This document shows, piece by piece, positions 26,919 through 37,166 of a stretch of DNA of 42,172 nucleotides (positions within the stretch are counted from its first letter, which is position 1; every line of letters starts with the position of its first letter). This DNA is from JANPJV01 sp031425695 (lineage in GTDB: Bacteria; Pseudomonadota; Gammaproteobacteria; Xanthomonadales; SZUA-5): positions 1 to 42,172 of the forward strand of contig JANPJV010000312.1 in the NCBI GenBank assembly GCA_031425695.1, read 5' to 3'. Under the pieces are notes generated by a model. The model saw only the letters and a list, made by a program, of their open reading frames with translations. It was not told where the DNA came from and ran no database searches. Position numbers and translations under genes: made by a program.

Positions 26919-27762
26919 CCCACTCGCCAGCGGCCAGCATCCGGTGCTGGCCGACGCGCCGTGGCTGCGCCGCAGCCTGATCGGCATCAGCGTCGCCTTC
27001 CTGTTCCTGGTGCTCGGGCTGCCGCTGGTGATCGTTTTCCAGCAGGCTTTCAGCCTTGGTGTCGGTGCCTTCCTGGATGCCTTCAAGGATCCGGACGCGC
27101 TGCACGCCATCCAATTGACCCTGCTGCTCGCGTTGATCGCCGTGCCCCTCAATACGATCTTCGGCGTCGCCGCGGCGTGGGCGATTGCACGTTTCCGTTT
27201 CCGCGGCCGGCGCCTGCTGATCACCCTGATCGACCTGCCTTTCGCGGTCTCGCCGGTCGTGGTCGGCCTCGCGCTGATCATGCTCTACGGCAAGTTCAAG
27301 CCCTTCGGTGCCTGGCTCGACTCCCACGACATCCAGGTCATCTTCGCGCTGCCCGGCATGGTGCTGGCTACCGTCTTCATCACCTTCCCGTTCGTCGCCA
27401 AGGAGGTGCTGCATCACCTCGAGGCCCAGCCGATCGATGCCGAAGAGGCTGCGTATTCCCTCGGTGCCGGCGGCTGGACCACCTTTTGGCGCGTCACCCT
27501 GCCGTCGATCCGCTGGAGCCTCCTCTACGGCGTACTGCTCTGCAACGCCCGCGCCATGGGCGAATTCGGCGCCGTCTCGGTCGTCTCCGGACACATCCGC
27601 GGCCTGACCAACACCCTGCCGTTGCACGTCGAGATCGTCTACAACGAGTACAACTTCCAGGCCGCCTTCGCCGTCGCCTCCCTGCTCTCCCTGCTAGGGC
27701 TGTTGACCCTGCTGCTCAAGACCATCGTCGAGTGGCAACAGGGCCGCAAGCGCGAGGGTTGA
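26911..27762 (+). CDS. cysW: Sulfate ABC transporter permease CysW
   Basis: The second channel subunit of the sulfate transporter, 283 residues with about six membrane helices. It shows GLPLVIVFQQAFSLGVGAFL near the N-terminus, LPFAVSPVVVGLALIMLYG in the core, the EAA loop DAEEAAYSLGAGGWTTFWRV, and the CysW-typical RAMGEFGAVSVVSGHIRGLT with TLPLHVEIVYNEYNF. It starts inside the end of cysT, so the two subunits are coupled. It is the last gene of the operon; repeat E2 lies downstream and may contribute to termination. Confidence 0.95.
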   Translation: MSDPLASGQHPVLADAPWLRRSLIGISVAFLFLVLGLPLVIVFQQAFSLGVGAFLDAFKDPDALHAIQLTLLLALIAVPLNTIFGVAAAWAIARFRFRGRRLLITLIDLPFAVSPVVVGLALIMLYGKFKPFGAWLDSHDIQVIFALPGMVLATVFITFPFVAKEVLHHLEAQPIDAEEAAYSLGAGGWTTFWRVTLPSIRWSLLYGVLLCNARAMGEFGAVSVVSGHIRGLTNTLPLHVEIVYNEYNFQAAFAVASLLSLLGLLTLLLKTIVEWQQGRKREG

Positions 27763-27848
27763 TCAACTACGCGCGCTTGCATACGGGCGGCTGCGTATCA
27801 CTTGCGCGGATGTGCGACCACTACGCGCTGGATGAGCTTCTGTTTTGG

Positions 27849-27987
27849 GAACGCAAAGTACGCAAAGTGAGCAAAGGACGCTAAAAGAGCAGATCCGGGC
27901 CTTGAGATGGACGCCGCCGTTGCAGCCGCCCCGGCACTGCTTTTTTTGCGTCCCTTTGCTCCCTTTGCGCCCCTTTGCGTCAAGGCT
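27849..27987. repeat. Class 2 inverted repeat E2 (ACGCAAAG words)
   Basis: The left arm (27849-27890) reads GAACGCAAAGTACGCAAAGT and then GAGCAAAGGACGC; the right arm (27936-27986) reads GCGTCCCTTTGCTCCCTTTG and CGCCCCTTTGCGTC. The pairing is interrupted but extends over about 40 bases. It follows the sulfate operon. The rest of the gap 27763-28048 shows nothing else. Confidence 0.8.
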
Positions 27988-28048
27988 CTACGGACGATCA
28001 GAATGCCGGCTAGTCGTTCTTGAGGCCATGTCGATCAATGGGAATTGA

Positions 28049-30091
28049 ATGCCGGTAGCGACACGCGCGCGGTGGTCGTTGGCGCAGGCTTTGACCTGGA
28101 GCCATGCGTTGCCGGTGGTGTTGTTGGCGCTGTGCCTGTTGCTGGCGGCGGGCGTGGCGTTGCGGAAGTTGGCCTACGAGCAGGCGCGGCTGCAGCTGGG
28201 GCAGGCGGCGGCGGAGGTGATCCGCGAGATTGATCGGGCGCATGTGGGCTTGCGCGCGGCGACGCAGTTGTTGGCGGATCGGCCGACCTTGCCTGGTCTG
28301 CAGCGGCGGCGTGACCGCGCCAGCGCGCTCGAGGTACTGGAACGCTTCCGGCGCTCGGGCGGCCTGCATGCCATTCGCTTGGAGGCGCCGAAGACACCGC
28401 CGCAAATCATCGGGACAGAACCTCCGCAGTGGGCTGACGATCGATTGCTGGTGGTCCATGGTCGGGAGATCTGGCTGTTTCGCTCCATTCCCTGGCTCGA
28501 GCGTGGGCGCATCCAGGCGGCCCGGCGGATCGGCATCGACCGGCTTGCACAAGGGGAGCGCGCGCGTGGACTGGAGCTCAGGCTATACGACGTGGCGCAG
28601 GCACGCAGCGGCGATGTCGGGCAACCCGATGTGGTCACGCGTCGGCATGTGCTGGAGACCTTGCGCGGTGAGACCGCGGCGCCGTCGGCCATCGACTTCC
28701 TGCTCGCGGTCGAACCGCTGCTCGGCAGCCGGGGCGAGGCGCTCGGGCTGATCGAGCTGCGCTTGCCGCGCGCCGAGGTCGATGCCAACTGGCGCGGCTG
28801 GATCGAATTCTTCGGCATGCTGCTGTTGCTGCTCGCCTTGAGCGCGGCGGCGCTGGGCCTGGTGATCGCGCAGCGCATCGGTGCCGGCTTTGGCGGCCTG
28901 CTCGATGCCGCGCGGCGCATCGGTGCAGGCGACCTCGAAACCCCGGTGCCGCTGCCGCCGACGCAGATCCGCGAAGGCCGTGCGCTCGCACGCACCCTCG
29001 AAGACATGCGCCAGGACCTGTCCGCAGCCACCGGGCGCGAACGCCAGCAGGCACAGGCGCTGAGCGCGATCCTCAACGGCGTCGAAGAGGCGATCCTGGC
29101 GGTCGACGGTGACCGCATCGTGCGCTACCACAACCGCCAGCTGCCGCTGCTGACCGGCCTCGATGCCACGCAGATCGACGGTCGCTTCTGCGGCGATGTG
29201 CTGCGCCCGGCACTGATCGACGGCCGGCGCCGCTGCGACAGCGCGTGCCCGATCCTGCTCGCGCGCAGCCACGGCTCGGCGCACGCGAGCGAGCCATGCC
29301 CGGGCCCGCGCGGGCTGCGCGCGCTCAACGTGCAGGCCGCGGCGATGGTCGACGACCGCCAGGTGCTGATCGTGCGCGAGCAGAGCGCGCTCGAAGCCAC
29401 GCATGCGCTGCGCGACTCGATCCTGGCCAATCTCGCCCATGAATTCCGTACACCGCTGGCCGGGCAGATTGCCGCGATCGAGCTGCTGCGCGACCACCTC
29501 GAAGACCGCGCGGACGCCGACGGCCTCGAGCTCGCCGACGCCCAGCACCGCACCGTCCTGCGCTTGAGCCAGCTGGTCGAGAACCTGCTCGAGAGCGCCA
29601 GCGTCGAGGCTGGCAACGCCCCGCTGCGGCGAGCGCCCGTGCGCATCAACGAGGTTGTCGAGGAGGCGGTGCTGTTGATGCAGCCGTTGTTGCTGCGCCG
29701 CCGTCAGCGCCTCGAGATCGCGCTGTGCGATCCCGCCGGCATCCTGCTCGGCGACGCCCGCCGGTTGCTGCAGGTGTTCCTGAATCTGCTCGGCAACGCC
29801 AACAAATTTGCACCCGACGACAGCCTGATTCGCATCGCCAGCGAATGCAGCGATACCGAGCTGACGGTGTGGGTCGAAGACCAGGGCCCGGGGCTCTCTA
29901 GCGAGATCGGCAAGGATCCCTTCGCCAGCTTCGTGCTCGCCCCCGGCGCCGCCGCCGAACGCCAGGGCAACGGCCTCGGCCTCGCCATCGTCCGCTCCAT
30001 CGTCGAACGCCACCACGGCGAAATGCGCGTCGACCCGACGCCAGGTGCGGGGAGGATCGGGTTTACGCTGCCACTCGGCAGTTCGACATGA
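28049..30091 (+). CDS. Membrane sensor histidine kinase (HAMP-PAS-HisKA-HATPase)
   Basis: This 680-residue kinase has a first membrane helix (about 20-38), a periplasmic sensor region (40-250), a second helix (about 252-275), a HAMP-like linker (RIGAGFGGLLDAARRIGAGD), a PAS domain (about 330-440), the dimerisation domain with phosphorylated His464 (ANLAHEFRTPLAG), and the ATPase domain with NLLGNANKFAP, VEDQGPGL and GNGLGLAIVRSIVERH. The PAS part contains four cysteines, 381, 396, 400 and 417 (CGDVL, CDSACP, EPCPG), which might bind metal or sense redox state. Its regulator is encoded downstream across a 245-base gap with a long inverted repeat. The stimulus is unknown. Confidence 0.93.
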   Translation: MPVATRARWSLAQALTWSHALPVVLLALCLLLAAGVALRKLAYEQARLQLGQAAAEVIREIDRAHVGLRAATQLLADRPTLPGLQRRRDRASALEVLERFRRSGGLHAIRLEAPKTPPQIIGTEPPQWADDRLLVVHGREIWLFRSIPWLERGRIQAARRIGIDRLAQGERARGLELRLYDVAQARSGDVGQPDVVTRRHVLETLRGETAAPSAIDFLLAVEPLLGSRGEALGLIELRLPRAEVDANWRGWIEFFGMLLLLLALSAAALGLVIAQRIGAGFGGLLDAARRIGAGDLETPVPLPPTQIREGRALARTLEDMRQDLSAATGRERQQAQALSAILNGVEEAILAVDGDRIVRYHNRQLPLLTGLDATQIDGRFCGDVLRPALIDGRRRCDSACPILLARSHGSAHASEPCPGPRGLRALNVQAAAMVDDRQVLIVREQSALEATHALRDSILANLAHEFRTPLAGQIAAIELLRDHLEDRADADGLELADAQHRTVLRLSQLVENLLESASVEAGNAPLRRAPVRINEVVEEAVLLMQPLLLRRRQRLEIALCDPAGILLGDARRLLQVFLNLLGNANKFAPDDSLIRIASECSDTELTVWVEDQGPGLSSEIGKDPFASFVLAPGAAAERQGNGLGLAIVRSIVERHHGEMRVDPTPGAGRIGFTLPLGSST

Positions 30092-30098
30092 ATGAGGA

Positions 30099-30322
30099 AG
30101 AGCCTTTTTTACACAGAATGCACAAAATAAAGCGGACACAAAATGCACATAAAAAGCGCTGGTTTGGAGGCGGTGTGCTCTGATCTGATTACTCTCGCGT
30201 CTAGAGAAGAGATTCCTAGGTAACGTGGAGTAGACAATTCCAAACCGCTTTTTATGTGCATTTTGTGTCCGCTTTATTTTGTGCTTTTTGTGTAAGAAGG
30301 CTTTGCTTCTACCTCTGATCCT
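30099..30322. repeat. Class 2 long inverted repeat F with a perfect 39-base stem
   Basis: The segment 30120-30158 (GCACAAAATAAAGCGGACAC and so on to AAAAAGCG) is repeated exactly in inverse at 30246-30284, with an 87-base loop. Outer bases also pair imperfectly (GAGGAAGAGCC near 30093 with GGCTTTGCTTCTACCTC near 30299). It fills the gap between the kinase gene and its response regulator gene. Confidence 0.92.
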
Positions 30323-30336
30323 CCCGGAGCCTGTCG

Positions 30337-31005
30337 ATGAAAGTGCTGGTCGTGGACGATGATGTCGAGCTTGCCGGGCTGGTGCAGTTCACGCTGCGGC
30401 AGGCGGGCATTGCGGTGACGCTCGCCTATGACGGGGCGCAGGGGTTGGCGGCGTTCCTTGGCGACCCGCCAGATCTCGCCATCCTCGACGTCAACATGCC
30501 GAAGCTCGATGGCTTTGCGTTGCTGCAGGCAATCCGCATGCAGAGCGCGGTGCCGGTGATGATGCTGACGGTGCGCGCGACCGAGGAGGACGAGGTGCAT
30601 GGCCTCGATCTCGGTGCCGACGATTACCTGGCCAAGCCCTTCAGTCCGCGCACTTTATTGGCACGGGTGCGCGCGCTGCTGCGACGCCGTGGCGGCGAGG
30701 ACAACGAGGCGCTGAGTGCGGGCGGCTACACGCTCGACCTGGAAGGACTGGAGTTGCGGCTGGGCGAGCGCAGCCTGCGGCTCACCCCGCTCGAGGCGCG
30801 CCTGGTGCAATGCCTGGTCGCCAAGGACGGCCGCCCCGTCCCCACAGAGCGGGTGCTTGCCTTCGTCTGGGCCGACCGCGGCGGCGGCGACCGCGAAACC
30901 TTGAAACAGCTCGTCCACCGCCTGCGGCAGAAGCTCGAGACAGAGTTCGGCAGCCACGCGGTCGAGACGGTGCCGAATGTGGGGTATCGGTGGAAGGGCG
31001 AGTAG
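30337..31005 (+). CDS. Response regulator, OmpR/PhoB family
   Basis: This 222-residue protein has a receiver domain with VVDDDVEL, phosphoacceptor Asp51 in LAILDVNMPKLDGF, Thr in MMLTVRATEED and the Lys in DYLAKPFSPRTLLARV. The winged-helix DNA-binding domain follows (about 128-220), with LTPLEARLVQCLVAKDGRPV, the recognition segment DRETLKQLVHRLRQKLE and the wing VETVPNVGYRW. It almost certainly pairs with the histidine kinase encoded upstream, although the 245-base gap with repeat F is large for a two-component operon and may lower or separate its expression. Its stop codon lies at the edge of repeat G. Confidence 0.93.
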   Translation: MKVLVVDDDVELAGLVQFTLRQAGIAVTLAYDGAQGLAAFLGDPPDLAILDVNMPKLDGFALLQAIRMQSAVPVMMLTVRATEEDEVHGLDLGADDYLAKPFSPRTLLARVRALLRRRGGEDNEALSAGGYTLDLEGLELRLGERSLRLTPLEARLVQCLVAKDGRPVPTERVLAFVWADRGGGDRETLKQLVHRLRQKLETEFGSHAVETVPNVGYRWKGE

Positions 31006-31101
31006 CGGGTTTTCGGTTTCGGTAATCGGTTTCGGAAAAAGCGACCAGCTAGCTCGTTCCGAAACCGAAACCGAAACCGATAACCGAAACCTGCTACTCG
31101 C
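30998..31101. repeat. Class 2 inverted repeat G (GGTTTC words) spanning two stop codons
   Basis: The left arm (GGCGAGTAGCGGGTTTTCGG, then TTTCGGTAATCGGTTTCGG) pairs with the right arm, which reads CCGAAACCGAAACCGAAACC and ends AACCTGCTACTCGCA. The stem includes the TAG of the response regulator gene (31003-31005) and the TAG of the convergent lipoprotein gene (31094-31096). It probably works as a two-way terminator. Confidence 0.85.
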
Positions 31102-34100
31102 ACACCGTCTGCGTTGGCCCCGCATACACGAAGCGTTCAATCGGTTTGGACTGGAGCGCGCCGTCGAGCGAGTAGGTGAAGGTGCCGCGCTCGCCGTCCT
31201 GGAAGACGACGGTGGCGTCGCCGACTGCGGGGACGGGGAAGCTGGTGGCCGGGCCGGTGATCTGCGAGAACGGGGTACCGCTGACGGGGCGGTTGAGGGG
31301 GCCGGTGTAGCGGCCGTCAGCCTGGCGCGTGAGCAGCCCGGTCACCCACATCGGCTTGCCGTCGGCGGCGTACGTATACCAGGCCAGGAACATGAGGTTG
31401 CCCGATTCGACGAATTGGACGCCCCAGCCTGATTCAGCCGGGTTCCACCAGGTGTCGGTGTGGTTGCGTGCCGACGCGCGCGAACCGGTGGTGAACTGAC
31501 AGGACGGGATCGAGCCGACGGCGAGACGGTTGACGAGCTTGCTCTGGGTGATGCCGTTGACCGTGTAGTCAAAACGCATCGAACCGGAATCGAGGAGGGT
31601 GAAGCGGGCACTGCCGACGATGACGCCGGGGAGGTTCGCCTGCGTGCCATTGATCTGCGCGAACGGCGTGCCGTCGAAACGATAGACCTCACCGAGATAG
31701 CTGCCGTCAGGCTGCCGTGCGGCGCCGGAAACCAGGAACCAGATCGGCCGCCCGTTGGCGTCGTAGGTGTACCAGGCCGGGAACAACACCTCGCCCTGGT
31801 GCGAGAGGCTCAGGCCCCAGCCGTCCTCGCCCGGTGCGGACCAGAGGCCGGTGAGGTTCGGCTGGGCAGCGATGCGTGGCAGCGGCCAAACGTAGGCGCC
31901 GCGCGAGCGCGTGAACACTGCCAGCGTGGTGAAGCCGCGATCGATGCTCATGTCCCAGATCATCGTGCGCGGCAGCCCGTTGAAGCGCTGCCACACCGGA
32001 ACGACCGCCTCGATGTTGTCGGTGAAATACAGGCCCCAGTCGCTTCCCGCAAAGACCTGGCGCGGCAGGTGCGGGTTGACGATCACCGCATTCACCGGGA
32101 TGTCGGGGAGATTGCCGCTCTTGTCGAGCCAGGTGAAGGTCGCGCAGTTGGCGCTGCAGCGCACCTGGTAGACGTGCCCCGGCGTGGCCGGCGTATTCGC
32201 GCCGAAGCCCGCGACCGCCGCATAGCCGACCAGCGGATTGACCGGATCGGTGGCAACCTTGAGGACCGATCGATTGGGCAGCACCGCGTTGTTGCCGGTC
32301 ACGTTCACCCAGGTGGCGGCAGCGCCCGGCGTGCCGAGCGTGAAGCCGTACCAGACGTTGCCGTCGATGGTGCCAGCCATGGCGATGGTGCGATCGGAAA
32401 CGGCGTAGGAGAGCGCCTGGATCACCGAGCGGTTGTCGGTGCCGACGATCAGGTTGTTCTTGGTCAGGTCCGGGCTGATCGCGCTCCAACGTGACGCCGC
32501 CGTGGCGCCGATGGCGCCGTTGGTCGACTCCCACACGCGAAAGGTGCCGGCGATCAGGTGGGTGCAGCCTTCGGCGCTGGTGCAGCCGGAATTGGGATCG
32601 CTCGTGCTGCCGTACTTGTACAGGTCGAAGGGCATCAGGAAGCTCTTGCGGTCGCCCGTGGTCTGCCCGCCGCCCCAGGCGCCGGAAGCGTTGAGCTCGG
32701 GTGCGTTTGGACCGTTGGTGCTGAGCGCCAGGTTGCCGCGCTGGCTGGACACGTAGACGCGCTGGCCGTTGACCGGCTCGATGCGCGTGGTGATGCCGTC
32801 TCCGCCGAAGACATGGGTCCACGGCGCTGCAACCGCGGTGCCGCCCTGCTGCAGCACCGAAGTGCCATTGTCCTGGGCGCCGCCAATGGCGACGCGTTGG
32901 GCGGCATCGGCAAAGTTGGCGCTGATATCGCCCGAGTAGAACTCGATGGTCGAGACCGAGCCGTTGAGATTGGTGAAGGTTGGGAGCGCCGCCGTGGCAT
33001 TGGCGGTGTAGTAGACGCCGCCATCGTTGCCGATCAGCAAGCGGTTGGAATCGGTGCCGACGAAGGTGCGCGCGTGCTGGTCGATGTGCACCGTGTGCTG
33101 GTCGCCGCTGGTGCAGGTCAGATTGGCGTAGGTCGCTCCGCCGTCGGTCGAGCGGTGCACATCCCAGGCGCTCAGGTACAGCGAGTCCGGGTTGTTGGGA
33201 TCGACGGTGATCCCCGCGTTGTACCAGTTCTGGTTACCGGTCGAGCACCCCGGGAAACTGTTCGGGTTGGTGCGCGCTTCCCAGGTGCTGCCCGCATCGA
33301 CGCTGCGCCAGACGCCAATGATCTCGAATGAGGTCGTTGAGATCAGCTCGGCGTAGATGACGTTTGGCGCGGTCCGTGCTGCTGCCAGTTCGATACGGCC
33401 GGTGACGCCCAGCGGCTGACCCGGCGTGAAATAGTTGGCGAAGCCGTTGTCGGCCCGGCTGACGTGGGTCCAACTGGCGGGGCAACCTGCCGTCGGCATC
33501 GCCGTGCGATAGATCCCATTGGCGCCGTTGTTGTCGAGGTCGGGCTGCACCGGGGTCGCCGAACCGCGCGTGCCGATCGCAGCAACCAGGGTCGTGGTGC
33601 CCGAAAAATTCAGCGCGAGCAGGCCGGTCACGTCCTGTCGATGCGGGTTGCCGGAATTGGGCCCGTACGGATTGGTCAGGCACGGACCGGCCCAGCTGTT
33701 GCCGGCGTCATAGGAAAAATAGAGGCCGGTCTTGGTGCCGACTGCCAGCCGCGAGGAATTGTTCGGGTCGACCACCATTTTGCCGATGGACTGGTATTGC
33801 GGGAAGTTCGAGAGCCCGGGCGGGTAGTTGGGGACGAACACGTCGGCGCCGAGCACCTGCCAGCCGTCGCCGCCATTGGTGGTCTTGAGCACGCCAGCCG
33901 AGCCGAACGACCAGGTGCCGAAGCGCAGGTCGCCGGTGCCCGCATAGACCACGTTCGGGTTGTTCGGATCCATCTCGAGATCGCCGATCGCCGAGCCGGC
34001 GATGGCCGGGTCATCGGTGACCACCGACCAGGTGGTCTGCGCCGAACAGCAGTTGTCGCTGCGCCAGACGCCGCCGCCGTCGCTCGCGAAGAAGGCGCGA

Positions 34101-34498
34101 TACGAATTCGGATCGCCGGCAACGCGCGGCTGTGGCGAAACCACGATGTCATTCGCACGGCCGGCATACTGATCGCCGAAAGCCAGCAGCGGGCGCGGGC
34201 CGAGCGAGGTGAACGTGTTCACCGGCAGCGCGCTCGTGCTCTTGCTCAGCACGTGCCCGCCTTGCGGTCGCGCACTCTTGACCGCCAGGTCCGAAGCGCG
34301 TGCGTCTTCCCACCAGCGCGCGTCGAAGCGCCCGGTCGGATAGGTGTAGAAGGTCCCCATCACATCGCCGATCGGTACCGCTCCGGGCGGCTTGACCGGG
34401 CGCTCGGCGGCTTCCTGCAAAGGTTGCGGCTCGGGGAGGCTGGCGCAAGCGCCAACGAGCAACAGGACGATGGGGGACAGGCAGGAGCGCAGGCGCAT
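31094..34498 (-). CDS. Large exported lipoprotein with Asp-box (BNR/sialidase-like) propeller and two C-terminal repeat modules
   Basis: This 1134-residue protein starts with a lipoprotein signal (SPIVLLLVGAC, lipid-modified Cys18). The middle (about 100-870) has several Asp-box motifs: TTNGGDGW, SYDAGNSW, SVDAGSTW and STDGGATY, typical of beta-propeller proteins such as sialidases, xyloglucanases and Vps10-like proteins. No sialidase catalytic residues can be confirmed. The C-terminus holds two copies of a module (about 883-1000 and 1014-1134), each with a GWGLSLSHQGEVLFPAWYTY or SGWGVQFVESGNLMFLAWYT core. Similar modules occur at the ends of exported proteins of this bacterial group. A surface-associated carbohydrate or protein interaction role is possible; I cannot name a function. 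ATG 34498. Confidence 0.82.
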   Translation of the reverse strand: MRLRSCLSPIVLLLVGACASLPEPQPLQEAAERPVKPPGAVPIGDVMGTFYTYPTGRFDARWWEDARASDLAVKSARPQGGHVLSKSTSALPVNTFTSLGPRPLLAFGDQYAGRANDIVVSPQPRVAGDPNSYRAFFASDGGGVWRSDNCCSAQTTWSVVTDDPAIAGSAIGDLEMDPNNPNVVYAGTGDLRFGTWSFGSAGVLKTTNGGDGWQVLGADVFVPNYPPGLSNFPQYQSIGKMVVDPNNSSRLAVGTKTGLYFSYDAGNSWAGPCLTNPYGPNSGNPHRQDVTGLLALNFSGTTTLVAAIGTRGSATPVQPDLDNNGANGIYRTAMPTAGCPASWTHVSRADNGFANYFTPGQPLGVTGRIELAAARTAPNVIYAELISTTSFEIIGVWRSVDAGSTWEARTNPNSFPGCSTGNQNWYNAGITVDPNNPDSLYLSAWDVHRSTDGGATYANLTCTSGDQHTVHIDQHARTFVGTDSNRLLIGNDGGVYYTANATAALPTFTNLNGSVSTIEFYSGDISANFADAAQRVAIGGAQDNGTSVLQQGGTAVAAPWTHVFGGDGITTRIEPVNGQRVYVSSQRGNLALSTNGPNAPELNASGAWGGGQTTGDRKSFLMPFDLYKYGSTSDPNSGCTSAEGCTHLIAGTFRVWESTNGAIGATAASRWSAISPDLTKNNLIVGTDNRSVIQALSYAVSDRTIAMAGTIDGNVWYGFTLGTPGAAATWVNVTGNNAVLPNRSVLKVATDPVNPLVGYAAVAGFGANTPATPGHVYQVRCSANCATFTWLDKSGNLPDIPVNAVIVNPHLPRQVFAGSDWGLYFTDNIEAVVPVWQRFNGLPRTMIWDMSIDRGFTTLAVFTRSRGAYVWPLPRIAAQPNLTGLWSAPGEDGWGLSLSHQGEVLFPAWYTYDANGRPIWFLVSGAARQPDGSYLGEVYRFDGTPFAQINGTQANLPGVIVGSARFTLLDSGSMRFDYTVNGITQSKLVNRLAVGSIPSCQFTTGSRASARNHTDTWWNPAESGWGVQFVESGNLMFLAWYTYAADGKPMWVTGLLTRQADGRYTGPLNRPVSGTPFSQITGPATSFPVPAVGDATVVFQDGERGTFTYSLDGALQSKPIERFVYAGPTQTVCE

Positions 34499-34594
34499 TG
34501 AACGACCTTGTTTCCAAAGGTGAACGCGAAGTTTAGGGGCCCAGGCTGGCTGTGCGCTGAGTTTCGTGTGCGGATATGTAACCGCGTCGCTCTT

Positions 34595-34680
34595 GTAGGT
34601 CATGTTGTCCGCGCAAACGGACTACTTGACGCCGCCCAGCAAACCGTCAAGTAGCTCGCTTCGCGAGCAACATGACCTAC
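34595..34680. repeat. Class 1 palindromic repeat A4 (inverted pair)
   Basis: GTAGGTCATGTTGTCCGCGC at 34595 pairs with the inverse GTCAAGTAGCTCGC to CAACATGACCTAC ending at 34680. It lies in the divergent gap between the lipoprotein gene and tmk and creates a misleading in-frame ATG (34672) upstream of tmk. Confidence 0.85.
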
Positions 34681-34785
34681 AAAAGCGACGAAGTCCTGTT
34701 CCCAATGGGCGCTAGCATGTGCGACCGTTCGCCGCAGTCCTCTCGAGCTTTGACCCAACAACCAGCAGCCAGCAACCAGCAAGCG

Positions 34786-35406
34786 GTGTCGAAACCAGGC
34801 CTCCTCGTCGTCTTCGAAGGCATCGATGGCGCCGGCAAGTCGACCCAGATCGAGCGCCTGGCGACGCTCTGCCGGGCGCGCGGGCGCGAGTGCGTGGCCA
34901 GTCGCGAGCCAACCTACGGCCAGTACGGTCGCCAATTGCGGGAAAGCGCCAGCAGCGGCCGCCTCGGCGCGCGTGAGGAGCACCGGTTGCTGCTGCTGGA
35001 TCGCCGCGAGCACCTCGACACCCTGATCCTGCCGGCGCTTGAGCGCGGTGCGGTGGTGCTGCTCGATCGCTATTACTACAGCAGCGTCGCCTACCAGAGC
35101 GGCGACGAGCTCTCTGCGGACCAGATCCTGGCCGACAACCAGGCGTTTGCGCGGGCGCCAGACCTGCTGCTGCTGCTCGACTTGCCAGCTCCCCTCGGAC
35201 TGGCACGAATCGGCCAGCGCGGCGTGCGCGATGCCTTCGAATCGCTGGCGACCCTAGAGCACTGCCGCACGGTCTATCGCAGCTTTTCGACGCTCGACTA
35301 CGCTCGGCTGATCGATGCGCAGGCGGATCCGGAGGCAGTCGCTGACGCAATCGCGTCGGCCTTCCTCGAGACTTTGGCCAGGCATCCCGCGCAAGACGGC
35401 GGCTGA
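34786..35406 (+). CDS. tmk: Thymidylate kinase
   Basis: Tmk phosphorylates dTMP to dTDP. The product (206 residues from this start) has the P-loop VVFEGIDGAGKSTQIERL, the substrate motif REPTYGQYGRQLRE, and DRYYYSSVAYQSGDELS, where the DR[YF] motif is the family mark; the C-terminal segment LEHCRTVYRSFSTLDYARLI is as expected. The LID (ARIGQRGVRDAFES) lacks the run of basic residues typical of E. coli-type enzymes. The start is uncertain: GTG 34786 lies nearest to the P-loop, whereas ATG 34717, 34705 and 34672 give longer products whose residues are low-complexity (CAGCAACCAGC-like DNA) or repeat-derived. It is isolated from the usual holB/mltG neighbours. Confidence 0.9.
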   Translation: MSKPGLLVVFEGIDGAGKSTQIERLATLCRARGRECVASREPTYGQYGRQLRESASSGRLGAREEHRLLLLDRREHLDTLILPALERGAVVLLDRYYYSSVAYQSGDELSADQILADNQAFARAPDLLLLLDLPAPLGLARIGQRGVRDAFESLATLEHCRTVYRSFSTLDYARLIDAQADPEAVADAIASAFLETLARHPAQDGG

Positions 35407-35584
35407 GCCCCGGCGGCCGATCGGCGTTACTCGGCGTGCGACCGACGGATCCCCAGCGTGCGCATCCGCACGGCGGCTTTCTTGCAGCTCGCGGCTACAC
35501 CGCGCGCTGCTGCCGGCCCCGTCCATCGGTCAAGGAGCGCGCCGAGCCGAATACGGTCGCGAACCGCCTGATCGGCAGTTCTGC

Positions 35585-36877
<1,293 letters not shown>

Positions 36878-36950
36878 CGCGCCGCTCCCACGGGAATCCA
36901 AGCCCGCGAGGCTACGCTAGCTGGTGCGCGACGTGGAGTGCGGAGTGCAA

Positions 36951-37155
36951 GAGCATTTCATCCACAGATTACGCAGATTTACGCAGATTCCTTTGGGCGT
37001 GTTCCAGCACTTCTGATTCTTCGCAGCTAACGCCTTCGCGCCTTCAGTATCAGCTTGAACTTCACGCGGGAAGTTCAGCCCGGCGGCGAGTGCTACGGCA
37101 ATCGTTCGCCTTTAATCTGCGTAAATCTGCGAAATCTGTGGATAAAAATGCTTTG
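36951..37155. repeat. Class 2 inverted repeat C4 (ACGCAGATTT words)
   Basis: Left arm 36951-36992 (AGAGCATTTCATCCACAG, then ATTACGCAGATTTACGCAG); right arm 37110-37154 (AATCTGCGTAAATCTGCG, GTGGATAAAAATGCTTT). The arms pair over about 40 bases around a loop of some 117 bases. No other feature is seen in the gap 36878-37166. Confidence 0.85.
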
Positions 37156-37166
37156 GACGGTTGCCC

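Noticed and set aside
35407..35584. Possible small gene or terminator between tmk and the symporter gene
   Set aside because: No start with a ribosome binding site, no family resemblance and no convincing hairpin with a T-run; left as an unassigned 178-base gap.
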